From NCBI GenBank assembly GCA_934747335.1, contig CAKVGS010000014.1:1-46091 (forward strand): a DNA stretch of 46,091 nt. Direction: 5' to 3'. The notes beneath the pieces are model-generated. The model was not told the origin of the DNA. It did not search any database and worked only from the letters and a program-made list of their open reading frames with translations. Source of the DNA: an uncultured Candidatus Melainabacteria bacterium (GTDB taxonomy: Bacteria; Cyanobacteriota; Vampirovibrionia; Gastranaerophilales; Gastranaerophilaceae). The position numbers and the translations under genes are program-made. How positions within the stretch are numbered: position 1 is the first letter of the stretch; the number at the start of each line of letters is the position of its first letter. Below, in pieces: positions 7,805 to 15,948 of the stretch.

Positions 7805-7880
7805 TGGTGGAGGTTAGGAGATTCGAACTCCTGACCCCCTGCGTGCAAAGCAGGTGCTCTACCAGCTGAGCTAAACCCCC
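7805..7880 (-). tRNA. tRNA-Ala (anticodon TGC)
   Basis: A 76-base cloverleaf starting GGGGGTTTAGCTC and ending with an encoded CCA. The anticodon loop TTTGCAC gives TGC (alanine). The acceptor stem carries the G3:U70 pair that alanyl-tRNA synthetase reads, with A73 as discriminator. The T-arm AGGAG-TTCGAAT-CTCCT is the sequence mirrored by the fragments near 5040 and 5860, making this gene the likely parent integration target. Confidence 0.97.
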
Positions 7881-7932
7881 ATTTTGGTTGTTTTGGTCTC
7901 GTAACCTCTATTTGATATCGGCTACATTTATT

Positions 7933-7960
7933 ATTGTACATGGTGATTTTTTTTTGTAAA
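7933..7960 (-). promoter_or_regulatory. Promoter of tRNA-Ala
   Basis: On the minus strand TTTACA, a 16-base A-rich spacer and TACAAT lie about 53 bases before the tRNA start. No protein gene starts in between. Confidence 0.6.
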
Positions 7961-8099
7961 GAGGGTATTTTATTTTTGTAAAAATTTTTGTTAACGGTGG
8001 GAACGCATACCACGCAAACAGTATTATTACACGTTTAAAACAGCTTTTCCCACCCTACATCTAAAAAATCCACAATGACAAAACAAGCATTATAAATTT

Positions 8100-9323
8100 T
8101 TACAACTTTTTAACAATTTCTTCTAAGCAAATTTTTACATGGGCATAATTTAAACCGCCTTGCATGTAAGCTACATACGGTGCACGCATTGGACCGTCTG
8201 CTGAAAGTTCTATCGTTGAACCTTCTACAAAAGTGCCGCCAGCCATAATAACTTTATCCTCATATCCGGGGATGTATTCCGGAATTGGGGTTACATAACC
8301 ATTTACCGGTGACAATGATTGAATCGTTCTGCAAAATTCTTCTAATGGTTCAGGTGCGCCAAATATTATATTTTGAATTATGTCTGTTCTCTTTTCATAA
8401 TATTTTGGGCTAGAATCAAAGCCTATGTCTTCAAATACTTTTGCTGCCAAGATAGCGCCTTTAATAGCTTCTGAAACAATCGACGGAGCCATAAACAAAC
8501 CCTGAAAAATTAATCTGTGCTGATTAAACATTGCACCGCCTTCAGAACCAATCCCAGGGGCTGTTAAACGGTTGGCAGAACGTTCTACAAGAAGTTCTTT
8601 ACCTGCTATATATCCGCCTGCTTCAACAATACCACCGCCTGCGTTCTTAATCAAAGAACCTGCCATCAAATCAGCACCAATTTCTAACGGTTCTTTTGTA
8701 TCAGCAAATTCACCATAACAATTATCTACAAAGCAGATACAATTTGGATTTTTTGACTTAACTACCTTACAAATCTTTTCAATAGTTTCCATAGATAATG
8801 ATTTACGCGTCGAATAACCTTTAGAACGTTGAATCAATACCATTGTAGTTGTTTCATCAACCATTTCTTCAAGTTTTACAAAATCAATATCCATACCATT
8901 AATAAGCGGAACTTCATCATACAAAACACCGTTACCGATTAGAGATGAACGTTTCGTTTCCTCATCACCTGCAGTTCCGATAACTTCTTGCATCGTATCA
9001 TAAGGAGCGCCCGCTACTGAAATTAATTTATCACCATATTTAAGATTACCAAATAAAGCACAAGCAAGCGTATGTGTGCCTGACGCAAAATGTATTCTTA
9101 CCAAAGCTTTTTCCGCACCAAAAACTTGTGCAAAAACTTTATCTAAAACTTCACGTCCCAAATCATCATGCCCGTAACCTGAAACCGTATAAAAATGTTC
9201 AGGCGCAACCTTATTATCAAAAAACGCTTTCAATACTTTTCTTTGATTAAAATCTCTAATATCGTTTACGCGTTCAAATTCTTTTTCTAATAACTTTTCA
9301 GCTTGTTTAAAATCATAATTCAT
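8100..9323 (-). CDS. PLP-dependent methionine gamma-lyase / 'aluminium resistance' family protein
   Basis: This ~407-aa fold-type I PLP enzyme belongs to the family annotated as aluminium resistance protein or methionine gamma-lyase family, common in cyanobacteria and Firmicutes. Signs are SGYGHDDLGREVLDKVFA, the cofactor phosphate loop near FASGTHTL, CFVDNCYGEF with the ring-stacking Asp, and the Schiff-base lysine in AGSLIKNAGGGI at about residue 225. The C-terminal GGTFVEGSTIELSADGP-RAPY is also typical. The frame can extend to a TTG at 9344. I prefer the ATG at 9323, although neither has a clear ribosome site. The real substrate is unknown: cysteine, methionine or a related thio-amino acid is plausible. 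Confidence 0.88.
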   Translation of the reverse strand: MNYDFKQAEKLLEKEFERVNDIRDFNQRKVLKAFFDNKVAPEHFYTVSGYGHDDLGREVLDKVFAQVFGAEKALVRIHFASGTHTLACALFGNLKYGDKLISVAGAPYDTMQEVIGTAGDEETKRSSLIGNGVLYDEVPLINGMDIDFVKLEEMVDETTTMVLIQRSKGYSTRKSLSMETIEKICKVVKSKNPNCICFVDNCYGEFADTKEPLEIGADLMAGSLIKNAGGGIVEAGGYIAGKELLVERSANRLTAPGIGSEGGAMFNQHRLIFQGLFMAPSIVSEAIKGAILAAKVFEDIGFDSSPKYYEKRTDIIQNIIFGAPEPLEEFCRTIQSLSPVNGYVTPIPEYIPGYEDKVIMAGGTFVEGSTIELSADGPMRAPYVAYMQGGLNYAHVKICLEEIVKKL

Positions 9324-9374
9324 AATAAGAAAATCATATTGCAAGCAAAATAGAGAGTCAATCTAAACAAAAAA

Positions 9375-11360
9375 TTAATCTACTTTTAAAACTTCATAAA
9401 TATCCATCTTATGAGCCTTACCTCGAATTTCTACATCAGAAATTTTAATTACTTCAATATAATTTTTTGTAGCCTCATAGGTGGTTGAGCCGATAAGCAT
9501 GCTTGTTTTATAAATCTTGTTATAACTTTCCAAACGGCTTGCAAGGTTTACGGTATCACCAATAACAGTGTATTCCATGCGATTTATTGAACCGATATTT
9601 CCTACAAAAACTTCACCTGTATTAATACCAACACCAATATCAATCTTTGGCTTACCTTCTGATGCCCACTTTCGTTGAAGCTCTTTAACCTTTACCAACA
9701 TTTCATAACCGCATCTTACAGCGTTCAAAGCATGATTTTTGTCTTGGATAGGTTCACCAAAAATCGCCATAACTGCATCACCAATAAATTTATTAATAAT
9801 TCCGTTATGTTTAGCAACTATCGGTTCCATTTCTGTAAAATATTCATTCAATATTTCAGAAACCTGTTCAGCTGACATTGTTTCTGATAAAGATGTAAAC
9901 CCTCTTATATCAGAAAATAAAACAGTTACAGTTGCCTTCTTTCCGCCCAAGCCCAAATTATCAATATTCATCACAATTCGTTTCATAACGTCTTGTGACA
10001 TGTATTTGCCCATTGCAGATTTTACTTTTTCTTTGCTTTGGTTTTCAATAATAAATTTGTGAATATAAGCAATAATCATCATAACCACAAACATTACAAC
10101 CGGTGTAATTACGTTAATCACAACACCAAAATAGAAACAAATAGCACTAAATACCAAATAGCCTACAAGCAGAGCAAACGTCAGAGAAATTGATTTAAAT
10201 AAATCATAAACTCTTATAATTCCATAAACCATAAGCATTCCAAGAAGCACGATAAACAGATTTACAAAATGCGGTGTTACTTTCAAAAAATCGTTGTGCA
10301 TAATGTTATCAATTGCACTGGCTTGAATATCGACTCCCGGGTGAGCTACAACCATCGGTGTATTTTTATTATCATTTAAACCTGCGCCTGCTGTTACATT
10401 GGCACCAATTACGACAATTTTATCTTTAAAGATTTGCGGATCAATAATTGCTTTTTTGCCATACTTAATATTATCGTAAGAATCCATTATATCAATTGCC
10501 GAAAATTTTTGATGTGAATACCCGTAAAATAATTTATAATATTTAATCGGTACAATTGATTGATAAGGAGTGGTTTTTAGTTTTATTTTGTAATCTAAAT
10601 CAGGAAACGCAAGCGTTTTATCGTCAACAACCATTGAAGGATTATTATACGCCATTAAAAATGCTTCCAATGCTAGTGACGGATATAACTGTCCTTTATA
10701 TTCAAATATGTACTCATAAGTTCTGAAAACTTCATCCATTGCAAAAATATTCCAGTTTGAAAGCCCGTTTATAAACCCGGAAAAAGCTGTCACAGAACCT
10801 GCGTTTTTTATCACATTAAAACAAGGAGTCGGATAAGGTAGAATACTTTGATACAAATTTTGATGCATTTTTTTGTTATTTACAGCATTCAAAGCAAATT
10901 TCTTTTCAAAAGCCTTGTCATAAATCGCACCCTGCTCTTGATTTTCCCAAGTCATTGTTTGAGGAATAAAACCTAGAACGAAATTATCTATTTTATTTAC
11001 ATTACTAAAAAATTTCTTATCGGATTCGGGATTATCCTTGTCCAAGCTTGAAATATTAGCATCGTAGACAATAACTTTTGCGTCCGTATAATCGTTAAAA
11101 TAATTAAAAATTTTGCATAACAATTCACGTTTCCACGGCCATCTGTAACGTTCAGCGCTTTTTGTGTCAATAACAACCACTACGACATCATCACTACCAT
11201 AAATTTGCTTATGGGTATCAAAAGGCAAACGTTCTGTTAAAACGTGCTTTGTCATAAAATCATAGGCTTTTGGCTCTACAAAAGTATAAGTTATAAAATA
11301 TACAAAAATCAAAAATAGTAAAACAATAATACTTAAAAATGCAAATTTAATCTTATTCAT
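9375..11360 (-). CDS. CHASE2-domain transmembrane adenylate cyclase
   Basis: This 661-aa class III cyclase makes cAMP in response to an extracytoplasmic signal. It has one N-terminal membrane helix (about 8-28), a CHASE2 sensor to about residue 365 (FDTHKQIYGSDDVVVVVID start, IVVIGANVTAGAGLND near the end), three membrane helices to about 440, then the catalytic domain. Metal-binding aspartates lie in VLFSDIRGF and FIGDAVMAIFG. Lys in INKFIGD and Asp in YTVIGDTVNLASRLE favour ATP over GTP. The architecture is frequent in cyanobacteria. It stands alone, 30 bases after which the PLP lyase region begins, and the cAMP receptor is not in the window. Confidence 0.93.
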   Translation of the reverse strand: MNKIKFAFLSIIVLLFLIFVYFITYTFVEPKAYDFMTKHVLTERLPFDTHKQIYGSDDVVVVVIDTKSAERYRWPWKRELLCKIFNYFNDYTDAKVIVYDANISSLDKDNPESDKKFFSNVNKIDNFVLGFIPQTMTWENQEQGAIYDKAFEKKFALNAVNNKKMHQNLYQSILPYPTPCFNVIKNAGSVTAFSGFINGLSNWNIFAMDEVFRTYEYIFEYKGQLYPSLALEAFLMAYNNPSMVVDDKTLAFPDLDYKIKLKTTPYQSIVPIKYYKLFYGYSHQKFSAIDIMDSYDNIKYGKKAIIDPQIFKDKIVVIGANVTAGAGLNDNKNTPMVVAHPGVDIQASAIDNIMHNDFLKVTPHFVNLFIVLLGMLMVYGIIRVYDLFKSISLTFALLVGYLVFSAICFYFGVVINVITPVVMFVVMMIIAYIHKFIIENQSKEKVKSAMGKYMSQDVMKRIVMNIDNLGLGGKKATVTVLFSDIRGFTSLSETMSAEQVSEILNEYFTEMEPIVAKHNGIINKFIGDAVMAIFGEPIQDKNHALNAVRCGYEMLVKVKELQRKWASEGKPKIDIGVGINTGEVFVGNIGSINRMEYTVIGDTVNLASRLESYNKIYKTSMLIGSTTYEATKNYIEVIKISDVEIRGKAHKMDIYEVLKVD

Positions 11361-11431
11361 AATCTAATGATAGAGGATTTTTTGGCAAAGTGCAACTTTA
11401 TCTGTTGTTTTTAACAATTGTTAGCTATTGA

Positions 11432-11538
11432 GTTAATGGTGCAAAAAATTGCACCCTACTTTTCCTTAATAAAATGTGTTCATGATAGAACGTATATTTA
11501 TTTAAAAATTGTAGGGTGCAATTTTTTGCGCCATTAAC
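11432..11538. repeat. REPIN-like inverted repeat, copy 1
   Basis: Two inverted ~28-bp arms (GTTAATGGTGCAAAAAATTG... and its complement) flank a ~50-bp middle. Each arm is itself a hairpin, GGTGCAA-AAAA-TTGCACC, bordered on the inner side by GTAG (read toward the hairpin), the layout of a REP sequence. The right arm has one change (TTGCGCC). The middle holds a small dyad (GTTCATGATAGAAC). It lies between the cyclase gene start and the eda promoter. Confidence 0.88.
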
Positions 11539-11563
11539 TTTATAAGAAAACTCCAAATTATTA

Positions 11564-11572
11564 TGCTATAAT
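11564..11572 (+). promoter_or_regulatory. Extended -10 promoter of the eda operon
   Basis: TGCTATAAT, a perfect extended -10, ends 21 bases before the eda ATG. AGAGGA follows as ribosome site. The same nonamer is used upstream of the macro-domain gene. No good -35 is seen. Confidence 0.65.
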
Positions 11573-11593
11573 ATAGCCAAAGAGGATATATAA

Positions 11594-12223
11594 ATGAGTG
11601 AAAATTACATACAAATGATTGGTCAGGATAAGATTTATCCGATTATCAGATGCAAAGAAGCTAGTCAAACAATAGAAATAGCAAAAGCATTGGTAGAAGG
11701 TGGAATAAGAGTTTTGGAAATCAATGTTGAAAACCCTTCAATCTATGAAGCAATTCAAGAAGTTTCAAAATTCGCAAATGTTTGCGCTGGTGGAATTATT
11801 ACCTCCATGCAAGCAGATGCAGCACTTGAATGCGGTGCAAAATTATTTTCTTCACCAATTTTTCAAATGAACATGGTAAAAATTTCTAAAAACAAACAAG
11901 TGCCGTTTATTGCCGGTGCTTCAACTGCCAATGAAGCATACAACGCTTGGAAATCAAGAATTCCTTTAATTAAATTATTTCCAACAGACGCAATGGGCGG
12001 TGTTCAATACATAGAAGATATTTTAAGACAAATGCCATTTTTGAACTTAATGCCAATGGGAAATATTAAATTGGGCGACGCGGTAACTTATATTAAAGCA
12101 GGCGCGACAGCTGTTGGCATCGGTCGTGACTTCTACAACGGATTTACTCCAAAAGAAATCACAAACCGCACAAAAGAAATTTTACTTGAAATAAAGGATT
12201 ATACTAAATGGAGCCAAAAGTAG
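11594..12223 (+). CDS. eda: KDPG/KHG aldolase
   Basis: The 209-aa class I aldolase splits 2-keto-3-deoxy-6-phosphogluconate (or 4-hydroxy-2-oxoglutarate) into pyruvate and an aldehyde. Visible are YPIIRCKEASQTIEIAKALVEGGIRVLEI at the N-terminus with the catalytic Glu in VLEIN, CAGGIITSMQADAALECGAKLFSSP, and the Schiff-base Lys in PLIKLFPTDAMGG. The phosphate-binding loop MPMGNIKLGDA and AVGIGRDFY end the barrel. It overlaps the sugar kinase by 16 bases, so the two act together in 2-keto-3-deoxy-sugar catabolism. Confidence 0.92.
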   Translation: MSENYIQMIGQDKIYPIIRCKEASQTIEIAKALVEGGIRVLEINVENPSIYEAIQEVSKFANVCAGGIITSMQADAALECGAKLFSSPIFQMNMVKISKNKQVPFIAGASTANEAYNAWKSRIPLIKLFPTDAMGGVQYIEDILRQMPFLNLMPMGNIKLGDAVTYIKAGATAVGIGRDFYNGFTPKEITNRTKEILLEIKDYTKWSQK

Positions 12224-13137
12224 ATATCGCAATCATAGGCGAATGCTTAATTGAGCTTTCCTCAAACGGAACGCTTGCTGACACTTCAACGCTTAACAAG
12301 TATTTTGGCGGTGATACCGTAACTACTGCGGTTGCAATCGCAAGATTGGGCGGTAAAGTCACTTATGTAACCAAAGTCGGCAATGACGGATTTAGCGAAT
12401 TTATACTTTCAAGCTTAAATAAAGAAAATATTGACACTTCTTTAATCACTTCAAACGAAGAACAAAACGGCATGTACATTGTTTCTCGCACACCGGAGAA
12501 AAAAGAACTTTTATATTACAAGAGAAAAACCGCCGCAACGAAATTATCTATTGATGATTTAAATGAAGATTGTATAAAAAAGTTAAAACTCGTGTATTCA
12601 ACAGGCGTTGTTCAATCGCTTTCTGCAAGTTCAAGAGAACTTGTACACAACGCATTTAAACTCGCAAAAGAAAATGATGTAATGACGGCTTATGATCCGA
12701 ATTACACTTCTTGTTTTATGAATTCTACCGACACAAAAGAATATTTTGAAGAAATCGTAGATTATACTGATATCATATTTTTGAGCCTTAAAAATGATGC
12801 AGAAAGACTTTATGACGTAGAATCCATTGATAAAGTTATGAATTATTTCTGGGATAAAGGAGTTAAAATCGTTGTCGTAAAATCTCATATCGACAACGGT
12901 TATTATACAGGATATAAAGGCGATATTAGCTTTACGGAATTTTATAACACATCTAAAGCTATTGATACAACGGCATCAGGCGATGTATTTAATGGCGGAT
13001 TTTTATACGCAATTACAAACGGTTACGCGCCTGCGGAAGCCACAAAATTTGCTGCGGTTGTTTCAGGCTTGCAGACACAAAATTTCGGTGCAATACAATC
13101 TATTCCTTACTTAAAAAATGTTTTGGAGAATGTTTAA
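12208..13137 (+). CDS. kdgK: PfkB-family sugar kinase, probable 2-keto-3-deoxygluconate kinase
   Basis: The 309-aa ribokinase-fold enzyme transfers phosphate from ATP to a sugar. It has the N-terminal GGD-TVTTAVAIARLGGKVTYVTKVGNDGFSEF substrate/lid region and the C-terminal PfkB signature DTTASGDVFNGGFLYA with the catalytic Asp. The overlap with the KDPG aldolase gene makes 2-keto-3-deoxygluconate the likeliest substrate: the kinase product would be the aldolase substrate. A ribosome site (AAAGGA) sits inside the end of eda. Kinase identity within PfkB is uncertain from sequence alone. Confidence 0.85.
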   Translation: MEPKVDIAIIGECLIELSSNGTLADTSTLNKYFGGDTVTTAVAIARLGGKVTYVTKVGNDGFSEFILSSLNKENIDTSLITSNEEQNGMYIVSRTPEKKELLYYKRKTAATKLSIDDLNEDCIKKLKLVYSTGVVQSLSASSRELVHNAFKLAKENDVMTAYDPNYTSCFMNSTDTKEYFEEIVDYTDIIFLSLKNDAERLYDVESIDKVMNYFWDKGVKIVVVKSHIDNGYYTGYKGDISFTEFYNTSKAIDTTASGDVFNGGFLYAITNGYAPAEATKFAAVVSGLQTQNFGAIQSIPYLKNVLENV

Positions 13138-14066
13138 TGACAAAATACGTTGTTTCAGGCTATATCGGCTTCGATAATTTCGGAGATGAAGCAATCGCGC
13201 ATGTTTTAGTTGATAAATTAAAATCAAAAGGTGCTGAAAAAATCACTTTAATTTCTTCTAACCCAGAAAAAACCGCTCAATTATACAATGTAAATTCTGT
13301 GCCGATGTTAAAATTTGTTGATACAATAAAAGATGCAGATGTTTTAGTGTCAGGAGGCGGAAGTCTTTTACAGGATGTTACGAGCTTTAAAAGCCTTTTA
13401 TATTATCTCGGAGTAATTTATTGCGCTTTATTCTTTGGCAAAAAAGTTGAAATCTTTAGACAGGGAATAGGCCCGATTCATTCTAAGTTCGGACAATTTT
13501 TGACAAAAATTGCATTAAAACATGCATCAAAAATTTCAGTGCGTGATAAAAAATCACAAGAGCTTTTAAAAAGTTGGAAAATTGATGCGGAATTAAAACC
13601 TGACCCGATTTTTGATTTGGATTTGCCTAAGAAAAATAACAAAGGAATTGTTGGCGTACAATTAAGAAGTTATCCAACTTTGAACGAAAAATTTTTAAAT
13701 GCTTTGGCAGATGAAATAGTAAAAAGATTTTCTGACAAAAAAATAGAAGTTTTGTCTTTTCAAGATAGCATTGATTTAGCTGTGTGTGAAAAATTCGCAA
13801 GAATTTTGTACAAAAAAGGTTTAGAAAATATTGAAGTTATAAAAGGACTTTCAGTAAACGAAGTTTTCGAAAAAATTTCAGACTTAGAATTTCTTATAGG
13901 CATGAGATTTCATGCTAACGTTGTTGCAATTAAATCCGGTGTAAAGGCACTTGCGATAAATTATGACATCAAAGTAAAAAAACTTGCTGATGAATACAAT
14001 TTGCCGTTAATTGAACTTAACCAAAGAAATTTCTCAAAAGAATTTGAACAATTGCAATGCGTTTAG
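13137..14066 (+). CDS. csaB: Polysaccharide pyruvyl transferase, CsaB-like
   Basis: CsaB-type enzymes add ketal pyruvate to cell-wall polymers, making the ligand for S-layer (SLH) proteins. The 309-aa protein shows YVVSGYIGFDNFGDEAIAHVLVDKL at the N-terminus, VSGGGSLLQDVTSFKSLLYYL, IFRQGIGPI, and the C-terminal GMRFHANVVAIKSGVKALAINYD-KV-KLA, all typical. The start codon shares one base with the kinase stop (TAATG), so the three genes form a tight operon. Placing a wall-modifying enzyme with KDPG metabolism is unusual. Pyruvate released by Eda is a loose link, but CsaB needs phosphoenolpyruvate. Confidence 0.9.
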   Translation: MTKYVVSGYIGFDNFGDEAIAHVLVDKLKSKGAEKITLISSNPEKTAQLYNVNSVPMLKFVDTIKDADVLVSGGGSLLQDVTSFKSLLYYLGVIYCALFFGKKVEIFRQGIGPIHSKFGQFLTKIALKHASKISVRDKKSQELLKSWKIDAELKPDPIFDLDLPKKNNKGIVGVQLRSYPTLNEKFLNALADEIVKRFSDKKIEVLSFQDSIDLAVCEKFARILYKKGLENIEVIKGLSVNEVFEKISDLEFLIGMRFHANVVAIKSGVKALAINYDIKVKKLADEYNLPLIELNQRNFSKEFEQLQCV

Positions 14067-14839
14067 TTTTCAATAATCAAATTCATAAACTCAATGTCAT
14101 CATAATCAATATACGCCGTTTGCATGAGATTTCTGCCGGTTTTAATCGTAATCTCATTTACTTGATTTTTACGTATTAGATTTGGCGGAAGCTTAATCCT
14201 TTGACCATCACCATTTAGTTGAATTTCAGAAATTTTGTTACCATTAAAATAGACTTCGGGCGGAGATGCAAAAGCATTCGGAATACGATTTTGTCCCATC
14301 GAACGTGCCATTGCAGTATCAATACCTATGATTGAACCAATTACAAGATAAACCGGTTTTGCTAAATTTATATTTCGGAGTGTAAAACTCTTGGTATAGA
14401 AAGGTCCGATTGAATGCATGTTAAACTCGCCTGCATTTGCAGAAAGTTCTGAATAATTGTTGTCACCTAAATGGTACATATTTGTATCAATTGCCTGACC
14501 TGATGCATTAGATTTTTCAATCCCGACAACAATCGGTGCATTGAGAGTTTTGTCGTTTATGGTCATTGTAAACGGCTTGTAGTTTTCTTTTTGAACAGAC
14601 ATGATACTTGGACCGTTGATTTGGGTATCAAGCTCAAAATAGCCTTCTTGGTCGGTTCTCGTTGAATAATTTTGCTTCGGCAAATGGATATTAGCTCCGC
14701 CAATACCTTGCCCCGTTTGTTTATCAATAATTCTGCTTGAATTTGCAGTCCCTTGTTCTGCAACTCCGCCTTGGAAAGTTGCCGCAAAAGCAGGAAATGT
14801 AAAAATCAGCATTAAAAATATACTTAATAGTTTTTTCAT
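14063..14839 (-). CDS. Secreted protein with carboxypeptidase-regulatory-like (CnaB-type) domain
   Basis: The first 19-20 residues (MKKLLSIFLMLIFTFPAFA) form a clear Sec signal peptide with an AFA cleavage site. Residues ~35-110 look like a carboxypeptidase-regulatory beta-sandwich (RIIDKQTGQGIGGANIHLP, then TRTDQEGYFELDT and ENYKPFTMTI), a fold often seen in surface proteins. The remaining ~140 residues (from YHLGDNNYSEL) form a probable beta-rich domain I cannot name. It overlaps the csaB stop by 4 bases in convergent orientation. A role at the cell surface is inferred only from the signal peptide and domain. Confidence 0.75.
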   Translation of the reverse strand: MKKLLSIFLMLIFTFPAFAATFQGGVAEQGTANSSRIIDKQTGQGIGGANIHLPKQNYSTRTDQEGYFELDTQINGPSIMSVQKENYKPFTMTINDKTLNAPIVVGIEKSNASGQAIDTNMYHLGDNNYSELSANAGEFNMHSIGPFYTKSFTLRNINLAKPVYLVIGSIIGIDTAMARSMGQNRIPNAFASPPEVYFNGNKISEIQLNGDGQRIKLPPNLIRKNQVNEITIKTGRNLMQTAYIDYDDIEFMNLIIEN

Positions 14840-14935
14840 AGTTTTATTATTTTTCTTTCGTATGTTAAAAAAATTGGTCGGCTGTATATTTTTAAGGATG
14901 ATTTTGGAAAAGTAAATTTACTTGATTATAAAATT

Positions 14936-14960
14936 GTAGGTCAGGCATTGCCTGACCTAC
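14936..14960. repeat. Perfect palindrome, REP-like
   Basis: GTAGGTCAGGC-ATT-GCCTGACCTAC is an 11-bp perfect stem with a 3-base loop. It starts with GTAG, like REP foot sequences, but has no T run, so a terminator is less likely. Only one copy is seen in the window. Confidence 0.6.
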
Positions 14961-15192
14961 ATATATAAAATCTTCCTATTTTCACAACATGCCAACATCG
15001 TTACAAAACTTAACCCTTTCTCTAACACATGCAAACATGCTCATGGCATGGCTTAAGCATGATTCAAAACGCCAAAACCATGTAGTCATGTAGCTTTAGC
15101 ATGCCCAAAATCCCGCAACGGCAATCATTACAAGAAAATGCAATATTTTAAGAATTCGTTACAATTCACGTCATGTGGCTTGTAAATACGCT

Positions 15193-15239
15193 CTTAACCC
15201 ATATAATAGAAATATGGGTTAAGGATTGAGAGCCTTAAC
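15193..15239 (+). promoter_or_regulatory. Leader with two mutually exclusive hairpins
   Basis: Hairpin 1 pairs CTTAACCCATA (15193-15203) with TATGGGTTAAG (15213-15223). Hairpin 2 pairs GTTAAGG (15218-15224) with CCTTAAC (15233-15239). They share GTTAAG, so only one can form at a time. The pair sits ~50 bases before the GTG start at 15289, as an attenuation or riboswitch-like leader would. No known riboswitch class is recognised. Confidence 0.45.
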
Positions 15240-15288
15240 GGTAAATAGAATTAATCACAAATAAAAATATAATTTTCGGGAGGAATAA

Positions 15289-15504
15289 GTGTTCAAGAGT
15301 CGTGATATGGGGAGAGCTATTGCTGTAAAAAGATGGACGCCTACTGCATTAGAGTGCTACAAAAGAGGTTGTGTGTGTGAAGGATGTTTTTACAGTGATT
15401 TCTTTAGTGCAACTGCTCAGAGATGTCAAATGAAAGCAGCTGTTTTGGAACTTGTTAGAACAATAGGCACGCCAAATGTTGAGCTACCACAAATTTTAGA
15501 ATAA
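15289..15504 (+). CDS. Small Cys-rich protein, 71 aa
   Basis: The gene begins with GTG preceded by GGGAGGAA at good spacing. The product has a compact Cys motif, ECYKRGCVCEGC (residues ~23-34), plus a fourth or fifth Cys in RCQMKAAVLELVRTIGTP, suggesting one bound metal ion or Fe-S cluster and a small helical domain. I do not recognise a named family; the strongly conserved look (WTPTALECYKRGC) suggests a lineage-conserved regulator. It lies 73 bases before hpf in the same direction, with a possible -10 (TACAAT) for hpf between them, and carries a structured leader. Confidence 0.7.
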   Translation: MFKSRDMGRAIAVKRWTPTALECYKRGCVCEGCFYSDFFSATAQRCQMKAAVLELVRTIGTPNVELPQILE

Positions 15505-15577
15505 TTTTGTCAACAAAACACTTTAAAAATTGGTTCAAATGTTGTACAATGGAAGGGTAGTACATTAGGAGGTGTAA

Positions 15578-15934
15578 ATGCATATACACGTAAACGGTAA
15601 AAACATTGAGATTACAGATGCTATCAAAGCTTATGTAAAGGAAAAAATCGGTAAGGTAGCAAATCACTACGATCAAATTACAGGTATTGATGTAGTTCTT
15701 TCTGTAATTAAGAACCCTGCTGCAACAGGAAAACACGTGGCTGAAGTTTCTTGCAAAATGAACACAGGTGCTGTTCACTGCGAAGAATCTGCAGAATCTA
15801 TGTATGCAAGCATTGATTTGTTAGCTGACAAATTGTCAAGACAAGTTCAAAAATTCAAAGACAAAGCTTTATCAGCAGGCAGCAAAGAAACTATCAGAAA
15901 CTCTGAAGTTAAAGAAGAAGCTGTTGAAAGTTAG
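15578..15934 (+). CDS. hpf: Ribosome hibernation-promoting factor, short form
   Basis: HPF/RaiA proteins bind the decoding centre of idle 30S subunits in stationary phase. The 118-aa protein has the S30AE fold: MHIHVNGKNIEITDAIKAYVKEKIGKVANHYDQI, then DVVLSVIKN, HVAEVSCKMN and the C-terminal helix ESMYASIDLLADKLSRQVQKFKDK. Cyanobacterial long-HPF proteins carry an extra C-terminal dimerisation domain; that domain is absent here. The start follows GGAGGT by 6 bases. The last ~20 residues are a charged tail. Confidence 0.92.
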   Translation: MHIHVNGKNIEITDAIKAYVKEKIGKVANHYDQITGIDVVLSVIKNPAATGKHVAEVSCKMNTGAVHCEESAESMYASIDLLADKLSRQVQKFKDKALSAGSKETIRNSEVKEEAVES

Positions 15935-15948
15935 TATTCAGGTAAAAA

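Larger units (their letters stand above)
14840..15288. other. Intergenic region with palindrome, CATG cluster and leader hairpins
   Basis: This divergent spacer of 449 bases contains no protein gene I can support. From left to right it holds the upstream region of the secreted protein, a 25-base palindrome at 14936-14960, about ten CATG tetranucleotides between 14986 and 15175, and two overlapping hairpins at 15193-15239 that form the leader of the next gene. Confidence 0.6.

Noticed and set aside
7750..8013. An 87-aa leftward open frame
   Set aside because: It runs through the tRNA-Ala gene (its residues FSSAGRAPALHAGGQEFESP are the translated tRNA), so it is a false frame.
9675..10062. Plus-strand frames inside the cyclase gene
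   Set aside because: They are shadows of the cyclase reading frame and lack ribosome sites.
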